Shown here piece by piece: positions 46,890 to 60,300 of a stretch of DNA of 64,000 nucleotides. The number at the start of each line of letters is the position of its first letter. The first letter of the stretch is position 1. The notes beneath the pieces were generated by a model. That model saw only the letters and a list, made by a program, of their open reading frames with translations, ran no database searches and was not told where the DNA came from. The stretch covers positions 62,001-126,000 of the forward strand of contig BROG01000977.1 in the NCBI GenBank assembly GCA_030159075.1, in the 5' to 3' direction. The position numbers were made by a program, and so were the translations under genes. Source of the stretch: Atrina japonica. Its lineage: Eukaryota > Mollusca > Bivalvia > Pterioida > Pinnidae.

Positions 46890-49888
46890 TCACATGTATG
46901 GGTTATCCACAAATAAATTTTCCAATGCAGCCCACTTTTTATTAATTTTATCCATTTCTCCTTTAATTTTATACATATATTGTTCTAATTTATAATATGA
47001 CATTAAAAGACGTTTTATTTCATCAAACACCAACACTCTGTTAAGAAATCTTTTCTTATAAATATAATACTTAATCAGCATTATACAGGTATTTAATGCT
47101 TTATATTTTTTTACCTGTTTTAAGAAATTATATCCATTATTGTAAAGTAAAATCGACAATCCATTAAACCAGTTTTGTAAATGTAAAATGGTACTTACGA
47201 CAATATCAGTGTTTTATTTGTGTGTTACAAAAGCAGCAGTTAGGATCATTTTCGAATACCCAGTTTGTGTAGTAATTTGTTGGTAGCTAGGATATTATGT
47301 ACAATTCTGTACTGAAACCATATCAGTTTAGTATCATTTGTATTTACAAAAACATTATTATGTATTATTTTCCAATCAAAGTTATCATCAAAATTCAATA
47401 GGTTTTGCCATTTTATTTCAGCTTTCACTTTATACTCTATATGATTACAAAAAATATTATATATTGATTTAGATCCTCTTTTATCTTTACAAATACTTTT
47501 AATAAATTTTGGTTGACTTGGTCCAGTTTCTTTTTCTACAATGTCCCTAAGAATTGGATATTTAGTAAGAAGGAGATTTTTAATCCCTAAATAAATTGTA
47601 AAGGGGACTTGAATGTTAAAAATTTCAACAAATGTTTCATAAGAATATATTTTTCCAAAGCAATCAATCATGTCTTTTACATTGACTATACCTTTATTAA
47701 ACCATTCTTTGTAGAATATTGATTTTCCATCAATTTTTAGCTTTGGGTTTATCCATAATGGTGTATTTAAGTAATCTGCTTCTGAAAGTTGGTAAATAAT
47801 ATCTTGAAACTCTGTTAAATATTGAAATACTTCTTTCCAAAATAAATTTTGAGTCTGTGTAGCACATTTTTTAGTGTAATCATTACCTAATAAAATTAAT
47901 TTTTTTATATCTACATTATTAGTATCGAAAAATAAGGTACACCATTTATTATTGTTTTCTGCATTTAAGATTCTTCTTATCCATGTAAGTTTTAAACTTT
48001 TGATAAATGTCTTTGTGTGAATCATTCTACATCCCCCCTTTTCATGATCTTGAGTAAGTATATTTTTCTTGCTATTCTATCGGGTTTATTATTCCATATA
48101 AATTTGTAAAACATATTGTCAATTTTTTTTATTGTGTCTTCAATTGGTTTCGGTAGAGCTATCAAAAGATGAGTTAACTTTGGCACAAGTAAAGTTTTTA
48201 TAACAGTTATTTTTCCTATCGTTGTAATATTTCTCTTAGACCAATGATTTATTTCTTTTTTAATTATATTGATTTTATCTTCAAAATTTATTCTTTCAAT
48301 GTCATTTATGTTAACATCGAACTGAATTCCTAATATATTAAAAGGCTCATTACTCCAATTTAACTTATATTCTGGACAAAGTATTTCATTATTATTTATG
48401 TTAGCTCCTATCCATACTGCTTTTGTTTTGTCAATGTTCGGTTTTAACCCCGAGAATTTTGCAAACTGATATAGAAGATCCAAGGTGGCTTTCAGACTTT
48501 TCTGTGTTCCATCAAGAAAAATAGTTGTGTCATCTGCATACTGAAGTAAGGAGTATTCTTTGTTATGTATATTTATACCTTTAATATCTCTATTTTTCCC
48601 TTATTAAAATTGCCATAATCTCTACACATAAATTGAATAAATATGGAGATGCCGGATCACCCTGCCTACAGCCACGCCCTATGTTAAAGAAGCTTGAAAA
48701 AAAAACATTTTTGTATAACACATAAATTTACATTGGTATTAAGAATGTGTATCCATTTCTTGAATTCTGGCCCAAACTTAAAGTATTCTAAAACATTATA
48801 CATAAATCGCCAGGAAATGGAATCAAAAGCTTTTTCAAAGTCAATAATTAGTAGCATACCTGGAATATTATCTTGTTTGACCGTATAAAGAGTATCATAA
48901 ACTAACCTAGTGTTTTCTCCAATATATCTTCCTGCTAAAAACCCCTTTTGTTCTTGGTGAATTAAGTATGGTAAAACTAATTTTAATCTATTCGCTATAC
49001 AGCTTGATAATATTTTATAGGAGACATTAAATAATGATATTGGTCTCCAGTTCTTTAAAAGTTCTCTTAGTTTATTTGGTTTTGGTAATATAGTTATAAT
49101 TCCTTGTTTCTGTGTGACTGATAATTCTTCTTTTTGAAATGCATCATTAAGTGATCTTATTTAAAAAGTGCCAATATCTTTCAAAACTTTTTTTTTTTAA
49201 ATTCTACTGAATACCCATCTGACCCCGGACTTTTATTATTTTTCATATTTTTCAATGCTTGTGATGCCTCAATATAATTTATCTTACCCTCAAGTTTTTT
49301 AGCCATACTATTGTCTAGTTTTGGTATATTTTGATAGTTTAATAAGTTTTCAATATTTACATTTTCTAGGGAGCTATCTTTTGAAGAATAAAGAGAAGAG
49401 TAATAATTTTTTATCTCCAGTAATATGTCACTTTGATTTTCAAAACATGAATTATTGTTTTCATTCACTACTTTAGTTATAGTTTTATTTACATAGTTTC
49501 TTTTTTCCAACGCACAGAAGTATTTGGTTGGTTTTTATCCCTCTTCTGTCCATTTTACTTTTGCTCTTATCAAACTTCCCCTCATTTTTTCTTTTCTAAG
49601 TTCTTCTAATTCATCCTTTAATTCAAAAATTTTATTGTTTTTACTATCATTTTTTCTAGCATTTCTATTTCATTTTCTAATTCAAATACATCTTTTAGCT
49701 TTTTCTTTCTTTTTTGCTGAAGAGCATGAAATTGTGTTTCCACGAATAGAGAGAAGAATTTGCTCAAAAAATTGAAGATCGTCTATTGTGAAGCACATTT
49801 CTTCATTTAAAATATTTTCAATATGGTGACGTAAATATGGTAGTACTGCATATTGTAACTTGAGTTCTAAAATACTATTTTTAACCAT
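46890..49888 (-). pseudogene. LINE reverse transcriptase region, broken
   Basis: Order on the minus strand: post-endonuclease linker (49888-49682), KSPGSDGYSVEF (near 49200), QKGFLAGRYIGENTRL (near 48940), motif A IDFEKAFDS (48819-48845), [14 protein letters not shown] (near 48660), YADD (48529-48540), GLKPNIDKTK (near 48440), a long open C-terminal part (48025-47246), a cysteine motif CCFC near 47230, and a last open piece 47159-46890. Frames shift at about 49190, 48597, 48020 and 47250. The catalytic Asp residues are still encoded, but the reading frame is not continuous. Confidence 0.85.
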
Positions 49889-49906
49889 TTTATATAGTCA
49901 TTGTCC

Positions 49907-49910
49907 TATA
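49907..49910. repeat. Possible 4-bp TSD of composite insertion, left
   Basis: TATA, opposite TTTA at 52823-52826. The LINE sequence resumes exactly after these bases. Confidence 0.5.
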
Positions 49911-50370
49911 GGACAGACACCACCAAATATTTTCCCATAGGCCTCAATGCTAATTTACAAAACTTCAGGTCACTGTCACTCCCATGTTTATTAAATCTGG
50001 GTCAAATAAGTACCCTGTGCTGAAAGATCAATATTTTTGATAACAAAATATGCAATCAAAAGTATAGGTTGCCGTTGCATTTCTACTTCAAATTTTCACT
50101 TGTTTACAACTCGTAGTATTTCCGCACCAAAGGAAAATATCTATTCTCATATGACCCCTCCCTTTCAATTTTCATCCGTCAACCCTATAATTTCCAAAGT
50201 ACTACCAATATTCATGTATCTTTTTTATCACCTTAATTTCACTTATTAATGGCAAAACTAATTTTTTCATTTAATGACCAATCAGATATCTGGGCTCATT
50301 TTACCCTCCGCACAACTTTGGGTGTCCAAAATGTCTGCGCCCATGTTGTAAACAAAGCAGGTGTTTTTCC
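49911..50370 (+). repeat. Direct repeat copy 1 of composite
   Basis: Starts GGACAGACACCACC and ends AGGTGTTTTTCC. About 99% identical to copy 2. TATA at 50371-50374 follows. Confidence 0.85.
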
Positions 50371-50374
50371 TATA

Positions 50375-52359
50375 GATTTATCCAAAACATTGCCAAAAAT
50401 GGTCATTTTGCATTTTTGGGAAATCTCATTAACTGAACACCAAGCCCCCTTAATAATGAGGATGGGAACCCAACATGAAGAGAAACACAGTCTATAATGT
50501 GTCACACCCCTACCTCTCAATCCCATTCATTGATATTAACAAATAAATACATTATATGAAGAAGTTGTCTGTTTTTCTTTCATGATTTTCATTCAGAATT
50601 GTCTGTAACACATACACTTCATTATTTTGAATGATTTCATACCATTATTTACCAATATTGACCATGATATCAAATAAGGGTAGACGGTACCCCTTAATAC
50701 TGGAAAAAGTGACAAAATATACCATTTTTTTCACAAAAACTTAAAATTTGGATCATTTCTTAATGAGCATGGAACCAATTAGTCGCCAGAAGTAAAGAAG
50801 AATTTCTGAAGCTCACTTAAAAGTAAACCATGTCATTTTTTATATCATCAAATTGCTTTTATTGACAAAGAATGAAGTGCACCCTTAATAAAAGTGTAAA
50901 ACTTCTGGGAGGGGATACCCTTACATACAACACATTTCAATAGACCTATTGTGTTCATTTATATAAAATATGTTATGTAATCATTTTCAGACATGTCCAT
51001 GTTTTGTTTCATCCCTTAATTACAGTCTCATGATGTAGCTAATTAAATACAGAGGGCAGATAACTGAGTCTGACTTTAAAATGAATGACACTTAAATGGT
51101 GCAAAATGCTAGTCAAATTGCTTTTAAAAGGATATGACATATTTATAGTTCTGTTTCAGATGAAAAAAATTATACTAAGTTTTAAAACCAGTAAAAGTCA
51201 ATATCAGGTGTTAATTTTTGTCTGGTATGACCCCAAGAGAGTGTTAAGTGACATTTGCTGGAAGGGGGAGGGAGGGGTTGTTGTTGAAAAAAGTGATTCA
51301 AACAAAAAATGCATGACTGAATATTTAGAAAACTTATGAAAACATGCAACTTGAATGAATATTAGATGAGTTAATACAGAAAAAAAATATAATTGATATT
51401 TTATAATTACCTTTACATGTACTTGAGTATGATAATTAGATAAAAATCTCTTATTGGACAATATTTCCTGGATTTAAGAAATTGAAATATTCCTTCTACA
51501 GGTTAAAATGTTGATAGATTATGAAAAAAATGTTAAAGCGCCCTATTTCTACAGAATGTTTTTACTTACAAATTATCTATTACCCAAATTTAACACAATA
51601 TGACCTAACCACAATGTGGAAATTCTTGTGTACAGATCAGGGGGGGGGGGGATTTAAATTAATTTTTATACTGTTTTCAGTGTATATGGCATGATGAAAT
51701 ATTTTACTGATGAGACTTAAATGCTGAAATGCAGTTTAATACAATTTTCTTAAAAATGAGATGGTTCTTACCCTTCAGATACAGTACATATGTACAGCTA
51801 AAGGTACAAAATACACTGCACGAGTAAAATGACATGGTCCAATATGTAGATTTTGCCTCAAAAGAAGAAAATCAATCAGTCTTTACCTCAAAAAGGTCTG
51901 ATTTTAATTCAAATGGGTTAAAATTTACAATAGAAACATCATTTCCAAAATATTTTGCTAAAATTAGTCACTATGCATAACCATAACTATATGATTTTTT
52001 ATAAAAGAACATGTGCATGTTTGTAGGAGAGGGTGGGGGTATACTTGAATTTTCCAAGTACAGATGGAATTTTGACCAATAAATGATAAAAATATTAGTT
52101 CTAGGTGTAATATAAAACATACAGATAAAATTAAGAGATCTCAATATGCAACAAATGCATAATATGTGTGTAGAGGCAACACACCTATTAAATTTGCACC
52201 TTGTGGACCCCCAACAGGTGCCCCATTTCATAGAGACCCTCAAATCTGTTTAAAAGTATGAGTAAAAGTGAATGAATTGCAACTTAGGTGATAAAAAACG
52301 AGAGAAATGACTTATTTTAAGGCTTCATCCAGCCTACATGTGTCAAATGTGCATTTCTC
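50375..52359. other. Unique middle of composite insertion
   Basis: 2 kb of AT-rich DNA with a G12 run near 51640. Open stretches are short and unlike known proteins. No transposase or reverse transcriptase motif was found. Confidence 0.5.
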
Positions 52360-52363
52360 TATA

Positions 52364-52822
52364 GGACAGACACCACCAAATATTTTCCCATAGGCCTCAA
52401 TGCTAATTTACAAAACTTCAGGTCACTGTCACTCCCATGTTTATTAAATCTGGGTCAAATAAGTACCCTGTGCTGAAAGATCAATATTTTTGATAACAAA
52501 ATATGCAATCAAAAGTATAGGTTGCCGTTGCATTTCTACTTCAAATTTTCACTTGTTTACAACTCGTAGTATTCCGCACCAAAGGAAAATATCTATTCTC
52601 ATATGACCCCTCCCTTTCAATTTTCATCCGTCAACCCTATAATTTCCAAAGTACTACCAATATTCATGTATCTTTTTTATCACCTTAATTTCACTTATTA
52701 ATGACAAAACTAATTTTTTCATTTAATGACCAATCAGATCTCTGGGCTCATTTTACCCTCCGCAGAACTTTGGGTGTCCAAAATGTCTGCGCCCATGTTG
52801 TAAACAAAGCAGGTGTTTTTCC
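52364..52822 (+). repeat. Direct repeat copy 2 of composite
   Basis: Same sequence as 49911-50370 with few changes (for example ATTCCGC for ATTTCCGC). Preceded by TATA at 52360-52363 and followed by TTTA, where the LINE resumes. Confidence 0.85.
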
Positions 52823-53590
52823 TTTAACAAATTATTATTAAATTTCCAAAAGCCCCTTCCTTTTTCAAAGTTTGAGAATTTTAAATTTATTTCAACAATT
52901 GAATGGTCACTCCTGTAACCAGGTTTAATACTTGTGTAATTAATAACATTCATAAGTTCAGATGAAGTGAGAAAAAAGTCTAACCTAGCTTTTTAAATTG
53001 GATTTTTACAGAACCATGAGATTTGTTTCACATCTTTATGTTGTAATCGCCAAGGATCCACTAAGTCAAATTTTTCCTTCAAGTTTATTACCGTATTTCT
53101 GGCTAGGGGATTATTTACAGTTCTATAGTTAAAATAATCTTTCTCTGGGTCTTGTACTAAATTAAAATCACCACATATTATTGTAAAGTCATATACTTTT
53201 TTATTGAGTAAGTTCTCAATATTCTTATAAAATTCTGAACTATCTTTATTAGGTCCATATAATATAATTAATAATATATTATATTTATTTTGTATTTCTA
53301 ATTCTATCCCGAGGAGGTTTCCAATTCCATCATGTTCTTCATTTAGCAGTTTATATTCAAAATTATTATTAAAAAGAACTGCTACACCTCGTGAATTAGA
53401 TTTACCTGCTGAAAGGATATTTCATAACCCCAACATGCCCGAATATTAAGTTTTTCCTTTTCAGTAAAATGAGTATCTTGAAGACAATAAATTGAGTAAT
53501 TTTTACCTTTCAGATAGTTTAAGACATCTCTCCTTTTTTTATAATCACCTAACCCTCTACAATTGAGGGAAGCTATTTTATTTCATTCAT
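52823..53590 (-). pseudogene. LINE apurinic-like endonuclease region, broken
   Basis: Minus strand, from about 53590: IASLNCRGLGDYKKR, YCLQDTHFTE, GVAVLFNN, LIILYGPN, TIICGDFNLV, RLDFFLTSS and GYRSDHSIVEI, the ordered motifs of the APE-type endonuclease. One frameshift (near 53410) and one stop (near 52995) interrupt it. It ends at NNNLLK, where the composite insertion begins. Confidence 0.85.
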
Positions 53591-53693
53591 CTGCAACACA
53601 TGACATGTAATAATTTAAATAATATCTAAATTGAGATTTTAACAAGACCATATATATATTTCGGCTAATGTTGATTAAGCATTTCATCGTCAA

Positions 53694-53710
53694 TCGGTCA
53701 AAAGAACTTT
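53694..53710. repeat. LINE target-site duplication, right
   Basis: TCGGTCAAAAGAACTTT, identical to 46233-46249. Confidence 0.85.
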
Positions 53711-53877
53711 GTGTGACGTCATATAAAAACCTAGCATTGCAAAGTGAATCCCCTGCGGGTTTTCATCAACATCGGCCAATGCAATAACGCAATGCTAACA
53801 GAGTGCATTAGAATATTAAATAACCAATGGTCGAATTACCGAGAATATCTTGAACTACAAATTATATAAATTTACAA

Positions 53878-53912
<35 letters not shown>

Positions 53913-53937
53913 TACATACACACACACACACACACAC

Positions 53938-54022
<85 letters not shown>
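53878..54022. repeat. (CA)n then (TA)n compound microsatellite
   Basis: About 60 bp of CA with few interruptions followed by about 82 bp of TA. Confidence 0.95.
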
Positions 54023-54025
<3 letters not shown>

Positions 54026-54270
54026 TTGTAGCCATCAAAATGAGATACTAGACATATCTAACGATTAATGTTAGATAGTGATTCCAGTATAAATTATCTT
54101 ATTTAGTTGGGTGTAGCAGATAAGTCCCTGTGTACAATCGTCTTTGTGGTTCACACTGGCATACCTGTTACCATATTTGTTATCATAATATCACAGCTGT
54201 GTTGTCCTTTCAACAAAACAAGATAGCACGAGAGTTCCTGTTATATACATTTATTTACAAGCACCTGACC

Positions 54271-54362
54271 ATGCCAGTCTCCTGTGCGTTTATCACCAAG
54301 CGTATTTTTCTGGTGGGACATTGCTTTACATATGTACAGCTCTCTGTGTATTGTTTAACGGG
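54271..54362 (+). CDS. Receptor 2 exon 1: leader
   Basis: ATG 54271 (context ACCATGC), donor GTAAGT, phase 2. It joins to exon 2 to give LTG-HVC. The hydrophobic core is interrupted by His, so signal-peptide strength is moderate. Start chosen because it is the only ATG whose phase fits. Confidence 0.6.
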
Positions 54363-57300
54363 GTAAGTTATAACTATATAATTAATATGTTCATTAATCA
54401 GATTGTACTCCAGACTGCATCATCACCTCATATCTTTTTCACCAATGCGTTTTGGGTTTGTCAACCATATAGTATTTGCCCGACAAGTGAATACAATACC
54501 AAACTGTTCATGAATGATGATAATGAATTAATTGTATTTCCATTAAATGACTAGCATAATCCTTCGCTAATTATTTCAGCCATGTTTGTACACGAGAAAA
54601 AGCGGATAACTACTTAACCTCATATAACCAAGCTTTTCTGTGTCAGGAACGATATACAACAAGTTGTGGTCATTTAGACTGGAGACGGTGTACAAGATAC
54701 AGGTACGTTAAACTGCGTGTATGTGTATACAAATATAAAAAAATCTCAGATACCAAAGTATAAATCAATAGAATGTCCAGGACATAGATACAAATCCGGT
54801 AAAAATGGACAAACACGGACCTCTGAAAACCAAGAGGTGGGATCAGGTACCATGGAGGAGTAAGCATCCCCTGTCGACCAGTCACACCTGCCGTGAGTCC
54901 ACAATCAAGTCCAATGAAATACGTGAGGAGTGAATCCTCGTTACAATTGGTACAGACGTCTTAAACCGCCAACGAAAAGGCAACTCAACATTTTATCTAG
55001 TGAAACAGAGTAATCGCAAACAAGACTATTATACCGAAGGTAAAATTTGCGGAACGTTGACATTAAACGCGGTTTTCCATATCCCTGTGTCAATAATTTT
55101 TCAGTGGGTAGTTTACCTCTGTATATGAAATCTTCATATGTTGTACACGCCCTGGCATATCGGATCATTTGTGAAATATAAACTCCATATGCGGTTGACT
55201 GAGGGATATTACTACGCAATTGTGGAAAATTTACGATGGGAAAGCCAAAATCGTCGCGTTTGTCGTATAGCATAGTCGCCAATTTCCCGTCTGTGTCTAT
55301 ATTAAGTAAAATGTCTCAGTATGAAGTTTGTGTGCTTGATTCTGTTGTATCTTTAATTTCTAGTTCGCTGGGATATATCGCATTAACATATGTATGAAAA
55401 TTGTCATTATTAATTGACAAAACGTCGTCGATATATCTAAATGTCAAATTAAAGGACACCGCTAACTTTTTCTCCTTTTGATTCAGCGGTTTCTGAATGA
55501 AGTCTGTTTCGTTTGAATAAAGGAACAGGTCGGCCAACAAAAGGGCACAATTGGTTCCCATAGGAATGCCGACAGTTTGTTGAAAGACCACATCTCCGAC
55601 CATTACAAAAATTGACAATACAGATACTGCACTATATAGCAACCACAAGCTAAACGACGTTTTTAACAACGCTATGTGACACTTTATAATCGAGCGTAGT
55701 TCCAGCCTTATATATATATTGTATCCATCTGGCATGCATGTACATTTCATTCTACTTTAGTAATTTAACGTAAAAAATTCATGAGCTACTATGTCTAGTA
55801 TTTCATTTTTAAGTAAAGATTAAGAGTATTGTCGAAAAAAGATCCATCCTTTCCTGATATTGGTGATATTGCAAAATGTAACTACTATGTATTTGTAAGA
55901 AATACTCTCATAGATACTTATATATTATGTACGGTTTAATTGATTCACGATATTAGGAACATTGCAATCGATATCTACAAATAACATAAAACATTTCAAA
56001 ATCCAGAATTTGAACATTTTAACTTTTCTTTTTCCTGTGTAAATTCAAAGCCGCATTATCAAATTGAATTAAAATTGAATCAAAGCAGTAGTGGTTCATT
56101 CTGTTATATAAAAGATTAAAAAGCCTCGTGTGTGAAATGACATTTTAAAACACTTGTCTTTTATTTAATGAAATAATATATGCCAAAACTTCACATTCAA
56201 TTGAATTGACTTTATAAAAAACATGCATACCAATGTTTCCATGCAATTTGTATTGGTATATCTTTTTTCAAAATTAATGAATTGTCAATAAATTGATAGA
56301 AAACTTTATAAAAGGGTACATTAGTATTTGCAATTAGGCGATAATGTATTTTTTTAAATGTTTAATTTGAATATAGTCTACCAAAGCAACTACATTTTGC
56401 AATTTAATGATAATGCAATTTGTAACAAATATTTTACATATTCTATTATCCTCCAATTCGATCTTAAAGTGATATAAGCTGTCACAATTATTATTTTTGT
56501 CAATTGACATATAGTCGAGAATATGATCAAATGTGTGTTCAAATACATGATCAAACACGTAAAACGTTGTAAAAGATCTTCTTTTCGAAGTTATTTGTTT
56601 TATTAGAATTTAAGTTTTCCCGTACCTTAAAAAATCCAGCTGTATTTCCGCATGCATTGACCTTTCAGATAAACTCTTTCGCCATATCAAATGTTCTTCG
56701 TAATTCGGTCAGCGGATCTCGGTCCTTTACGCGCTCGGACTATGTTAAAGTCGGCCGATTTATATGTGTTTTATATTTATTTTTTAAAATGCAGGGCGTG
56801 ATTTTTATTGGAAAGTGCATGTATTATGCAAAATATATGCTTTTCAACGCTATTCTAAATACCTGAAGAAAATCAGATGAATATATGAATAAATATCTTT
56901 AAGTATGCGTACCTCATGTTTTACAATCGTGCCGCCATGTTCGGTTGAGTTGGGCAGTTCATGATCATATAGGTCTACCAATGTAAATTGGCAGATGTTT
57001 ACAAACACAACGAGTCTTAATCAAAGCATAACAGGGGTGACAAGCTACTTGTCGTCACAAAGGTATTAGAGATTCTGTAATGCATGGAGTCCGTGCAAGG
57101 AAATATGTTTTACCTGTACAACCTATTTTAGGAAAGTAGACCGTATGGCTTTGGATTTTGACTCAACCCGGATGAGCCACTTTACTTTGGTAGACCTTTA
57201 TGAGTCAAGAATGATAAAGCCTAGAATGCGATGGGACGAGTTAAAAATGAGTCGAGATCACCCGATACACCCGGCACGTGGACATTTTCAGAAACGAATG

Positions 57301-60300
57301 TTTTGAAACGACGAAAAAGATCAACTTTGCCTGATTTAGGTATGAAATGATGATGTACGAAATAAGCGCAGATAGTTATAAAATAGAATGTATTGTACTG
57401 TTTTCATAGTTCCTTTAAGTTTTCGATTACGAGATTCTATCAACCATCGTGTGGCTTTTAGCCATTTAGACAATGTGTCTGGTTCCACGGTTTCATGTTT
57501 GGCCTATCGTCTGGCATAATCTTGGACAGAATTCATAACTAAACTGAACTAATTATATCCACTTTTTAAAGTATCTAAATATAAAGAAGATATCAGGGAT
57601 AATTATCCAACTTTGAAATATTACATTAAAATATGAAATATTACATTAAATTACAAATTACATTAATTAGTTAGTGCAAAGATGAATACTTTTGGGGTTG
57701 CTTTCTCCTCCATGACACCTGACCCCACCTCTGGATTTCGAGATGTTTGTGTATGGACATTACAAAATGTGTGATAATAAATTGCATCGATTCATATAGA
57801 AGTTTATTGAAAATTTAACACAAAAGCGTTATTATTACAAACTGCATCGATACTCAATTGTAGAACGAGTAATTCTACACGTGTCATATTTTGATTTTTG
57901 TATTTTACCCACCCCTTAGTAAATTCAAAAGCCAATACATGATACATTTCCTGTGTTTGTTTTACTGTAGAATTCAAACTTGTTTCACACCGAAGCAGAG
58001 ATATGCCACTCGTTATCATCAAGTGGAGACATGTTGCCCAGGGTGGCGAGAGGATGAAACGGGTTCCTGTTCAATTCGTACGTAATTACTTATGATACTT
58101 GTATAAATATCAAATATTCGTTGAGAGTATCTTACGTGCGTCATTAATTGTATTGTGGTATAGTTCAACGATTTGTAATTTCAAATTGGTTGTTTGAATT
58201 CGCGGATAGGGAGTAAGGTGAAAATAAAGCAAGCAAAGAGGGTCCCTCAAATTATACATAGACTGATTCACTGTATCTATCAACACCGTGAATATAGCGA
58301 ATATTAACACCGCGAGTTATTCCCCCTGCACAGTATTGCTGTAAACGTTTCAATGATTTCATTGATATTTAAACATGTAGCTCTTTTACATTTTGCGACA
58401 TTTAAATGTTAATTGTCTTTTACAATATCATATATACACATTTGATGATAACATTTTCTATAAATATGCAATTTTGTTTCATGATATAAATCAGATTTAC
58501 GAAAACTATAGATCGTAAATTCCGAGAGAATGAAGGTAAAGATTTGATTTCGACCAGATAACATCTGAGATGTTTAACACAGATCGTAACGTCCTCTGCT
58601 TAGTGACGTTCTGTGTATGTGTGACACTTTTTAAGTTTCCTACTTCAGTGACATCATTAAATAGATGTGTCTAGATATACGAATATAAGACAATTTAAGT
58701 AATGAACTGTTTACTTTTGTAGCGATATGCCCCGTAACTTGTAAAAATGGAGGAAGCTGTGGTGACAAGAATGGTATTCCAACTTGCATATGTGAAGAAG
58801 GTTACCACGGTGACACGTGTCAACATGGTATACATAGCATGATTACTTTTTCTGTCAAACCTTTAACAATACGCTGATAACATTTAACCGAAGCTTAGAT
58901 GATGATTTATATCTGTTTGACATTTCAAATGCTACAAATAGTAAACTATCTCATTCTAAGTTTGTTCAAATTAGTTGATAGGAGTTTTGGATTTTATAAA
59001 ATACTGTCTGTAGAATAATTTCAGTTATGTTTTCGATGGGATGAATTTACATGTCGGGAATTATGTTCTCACCAGGAAATTACAATTAACTTCGATGATT
59101 CACGTTGACGAGATTTGTCGAGTTCAAAATTCTTCTGGTTGGCCAAATGAAAGGCTTGATTTGCAAATGGTGAGAAAAGTCTGAAAAATGAATTCATAAT
59201 AATGCGAAATAAAACTAATATGTTCAAGATCTTATGTTTTCTAAACCCTACACCTAATGGTATTCTTATACCAAAATAAGAAGCCAACGAAACTGTTCAT
59301 ATTAAAAGACTTGACTTTTCCGATTTCATAATGTACGGTTAACATTGAGATGAGCTTTTATATAAATTTAGTACGAATTATTTTCCTTGAGTTCACTTTA
59401 AAATAATATAATTCATCATATTGTATTCAAATCTTCATATTCAACGACGACTTGCGATGGTAAAAAGTATACACAGTGTCTAATACGAAGTTCTTTTCAT
59501 AAACTATATAAATCCATGCATGAAAATGTCAAATGATAGGTTATTATTGTTCGTCCCAAACTGGGACATCTATATCTTAGTACACGTTTTACATAAAAAT
59601 TGTGGGGTTATTCTATTTTGTTCATTTTCTTTGCCCGTGTAATATCTCAATCATTTTGTCGTCTAGGCCCACCATATTTGGTGCTGATATACACCATAGA
59701 TAGTTATTTTGAGTTATTTTGATGAGTTATATATCTATGCGAAATGCAGCAGTGTGGTACTAAAAATTCTTAAACTCAGTCGTTATCTATTAATTCATAT
59801 AAATTTAAATGTGGACTCATGGCGGGAGTGATTGGTCGACAGGCCATTCTATCCTCCATGACACCTTATCCCACCTCTGCATTTCCAGAGATCCGTGTTT
59901 GTCCAACATTATTAACTTAACTTAAACATTGCGAGCGCTAAAGTAACGCCGCACTCGACATTATTACATAACAGACAACGGTATATCATTCAGTTCATTC
60001 AGTTAAAATTTCGGTCAGCAATCTTAGTTACATGACATTTGATAAGTTATATAAACATGTATATCATATCTGTATATATTTCCACTGATTTGAACCACTT
60101 GTGGTGGTCTAGTGGTAGAGTATTCGACTCGCAAGCGGAAGGTCCCGGGTTCGATTACCGGACCGAGTCATATACCGGCATACTAAGTCAATGTAACGAT
60201 TCTTTCGGATAAGACTGAAAACCGTGGCGCGTAAAAGAACCATCATTGGCGTCAGTCCATAACACAGGACAAAATGTGTAGCGCTTAACCTAAAGCCGGT

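Larger units (their letters stand above)
49911..52822. mobile_element. Composite insertion flanked by 460-bp direct repeats
   Basis: 2.9 kb inserted into the LINE. It is bounded by direct repeats 49911-50370 and 52364-52822, which differ by only about five bases. Each repeat itself has inverted ends GGACAGACACC and GGTGTTTTTCC and is bordered by TATA (TTTA at the outer right). The 2.0-kb middle has no credible coding frame. The repeats lack TG...CA ends, and no primer-binding site or polypurine tract is seen, so a standard LTR retrotransposon is unlikely. It resembles two MITEs that moved with the DNA between them. Superfamily unknown. Confidence 0.7.
46250..53693 (-). mobile_element. Tx1/L1-like LINE, inactive, with 17-bp TSD
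   Basis: Read on the minus strand, the element starts about 100 bp upstream of an endonuclease domain (5' end at 53693), carries a reverse transcriptase, and ends in a short poly(A) run (T-run at 46247-46256). Exact 17-bp duplications flank it, the mark of target-primed reverse transcription. No ORF1 is seen, so it is either 5'-truncated just before ORF2 or lacks ORF1. Several frameshifts and stops disable it. Between endonuclease and reverse transcriptase it is split by the 2.9-kb insertion at 49911-52822. Without that insert it is about 4.5 kb. The motif style (GCRQGDP, YADD, LIIDFEKAFDS) is that of the Tx1/L1 clade. Confidence 0.85.

Noticed and set aside
50249..50497. 82-aa frame in the composite insertion
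   Set aside because: It crosses the end of a direct repeat and is broken in the second repeat copy; composition is not protein-like.
49911..52822. Interpretation as an ordinary LTR retrotransposon
   Set aside because: Repeats do not begin TG or end CA, no primer-binding site or polypurine tract is visible, the middle is non-coding, and each repeat has its own inverted ends and TATA borders.
54321..54361. Alternative leader reading LLYICTALCVLFNG
   Set aside because: Hydrophobic and ends at the same donor, but it has no in-frame ATG and its phase does not match the EMI exon; the ATG at 54271 fits both.
60103..60175. Possible tRNA gene
   Set aside because: A and B boxes are good but the acceptor stem does not pair and a SINE body and tail follow.
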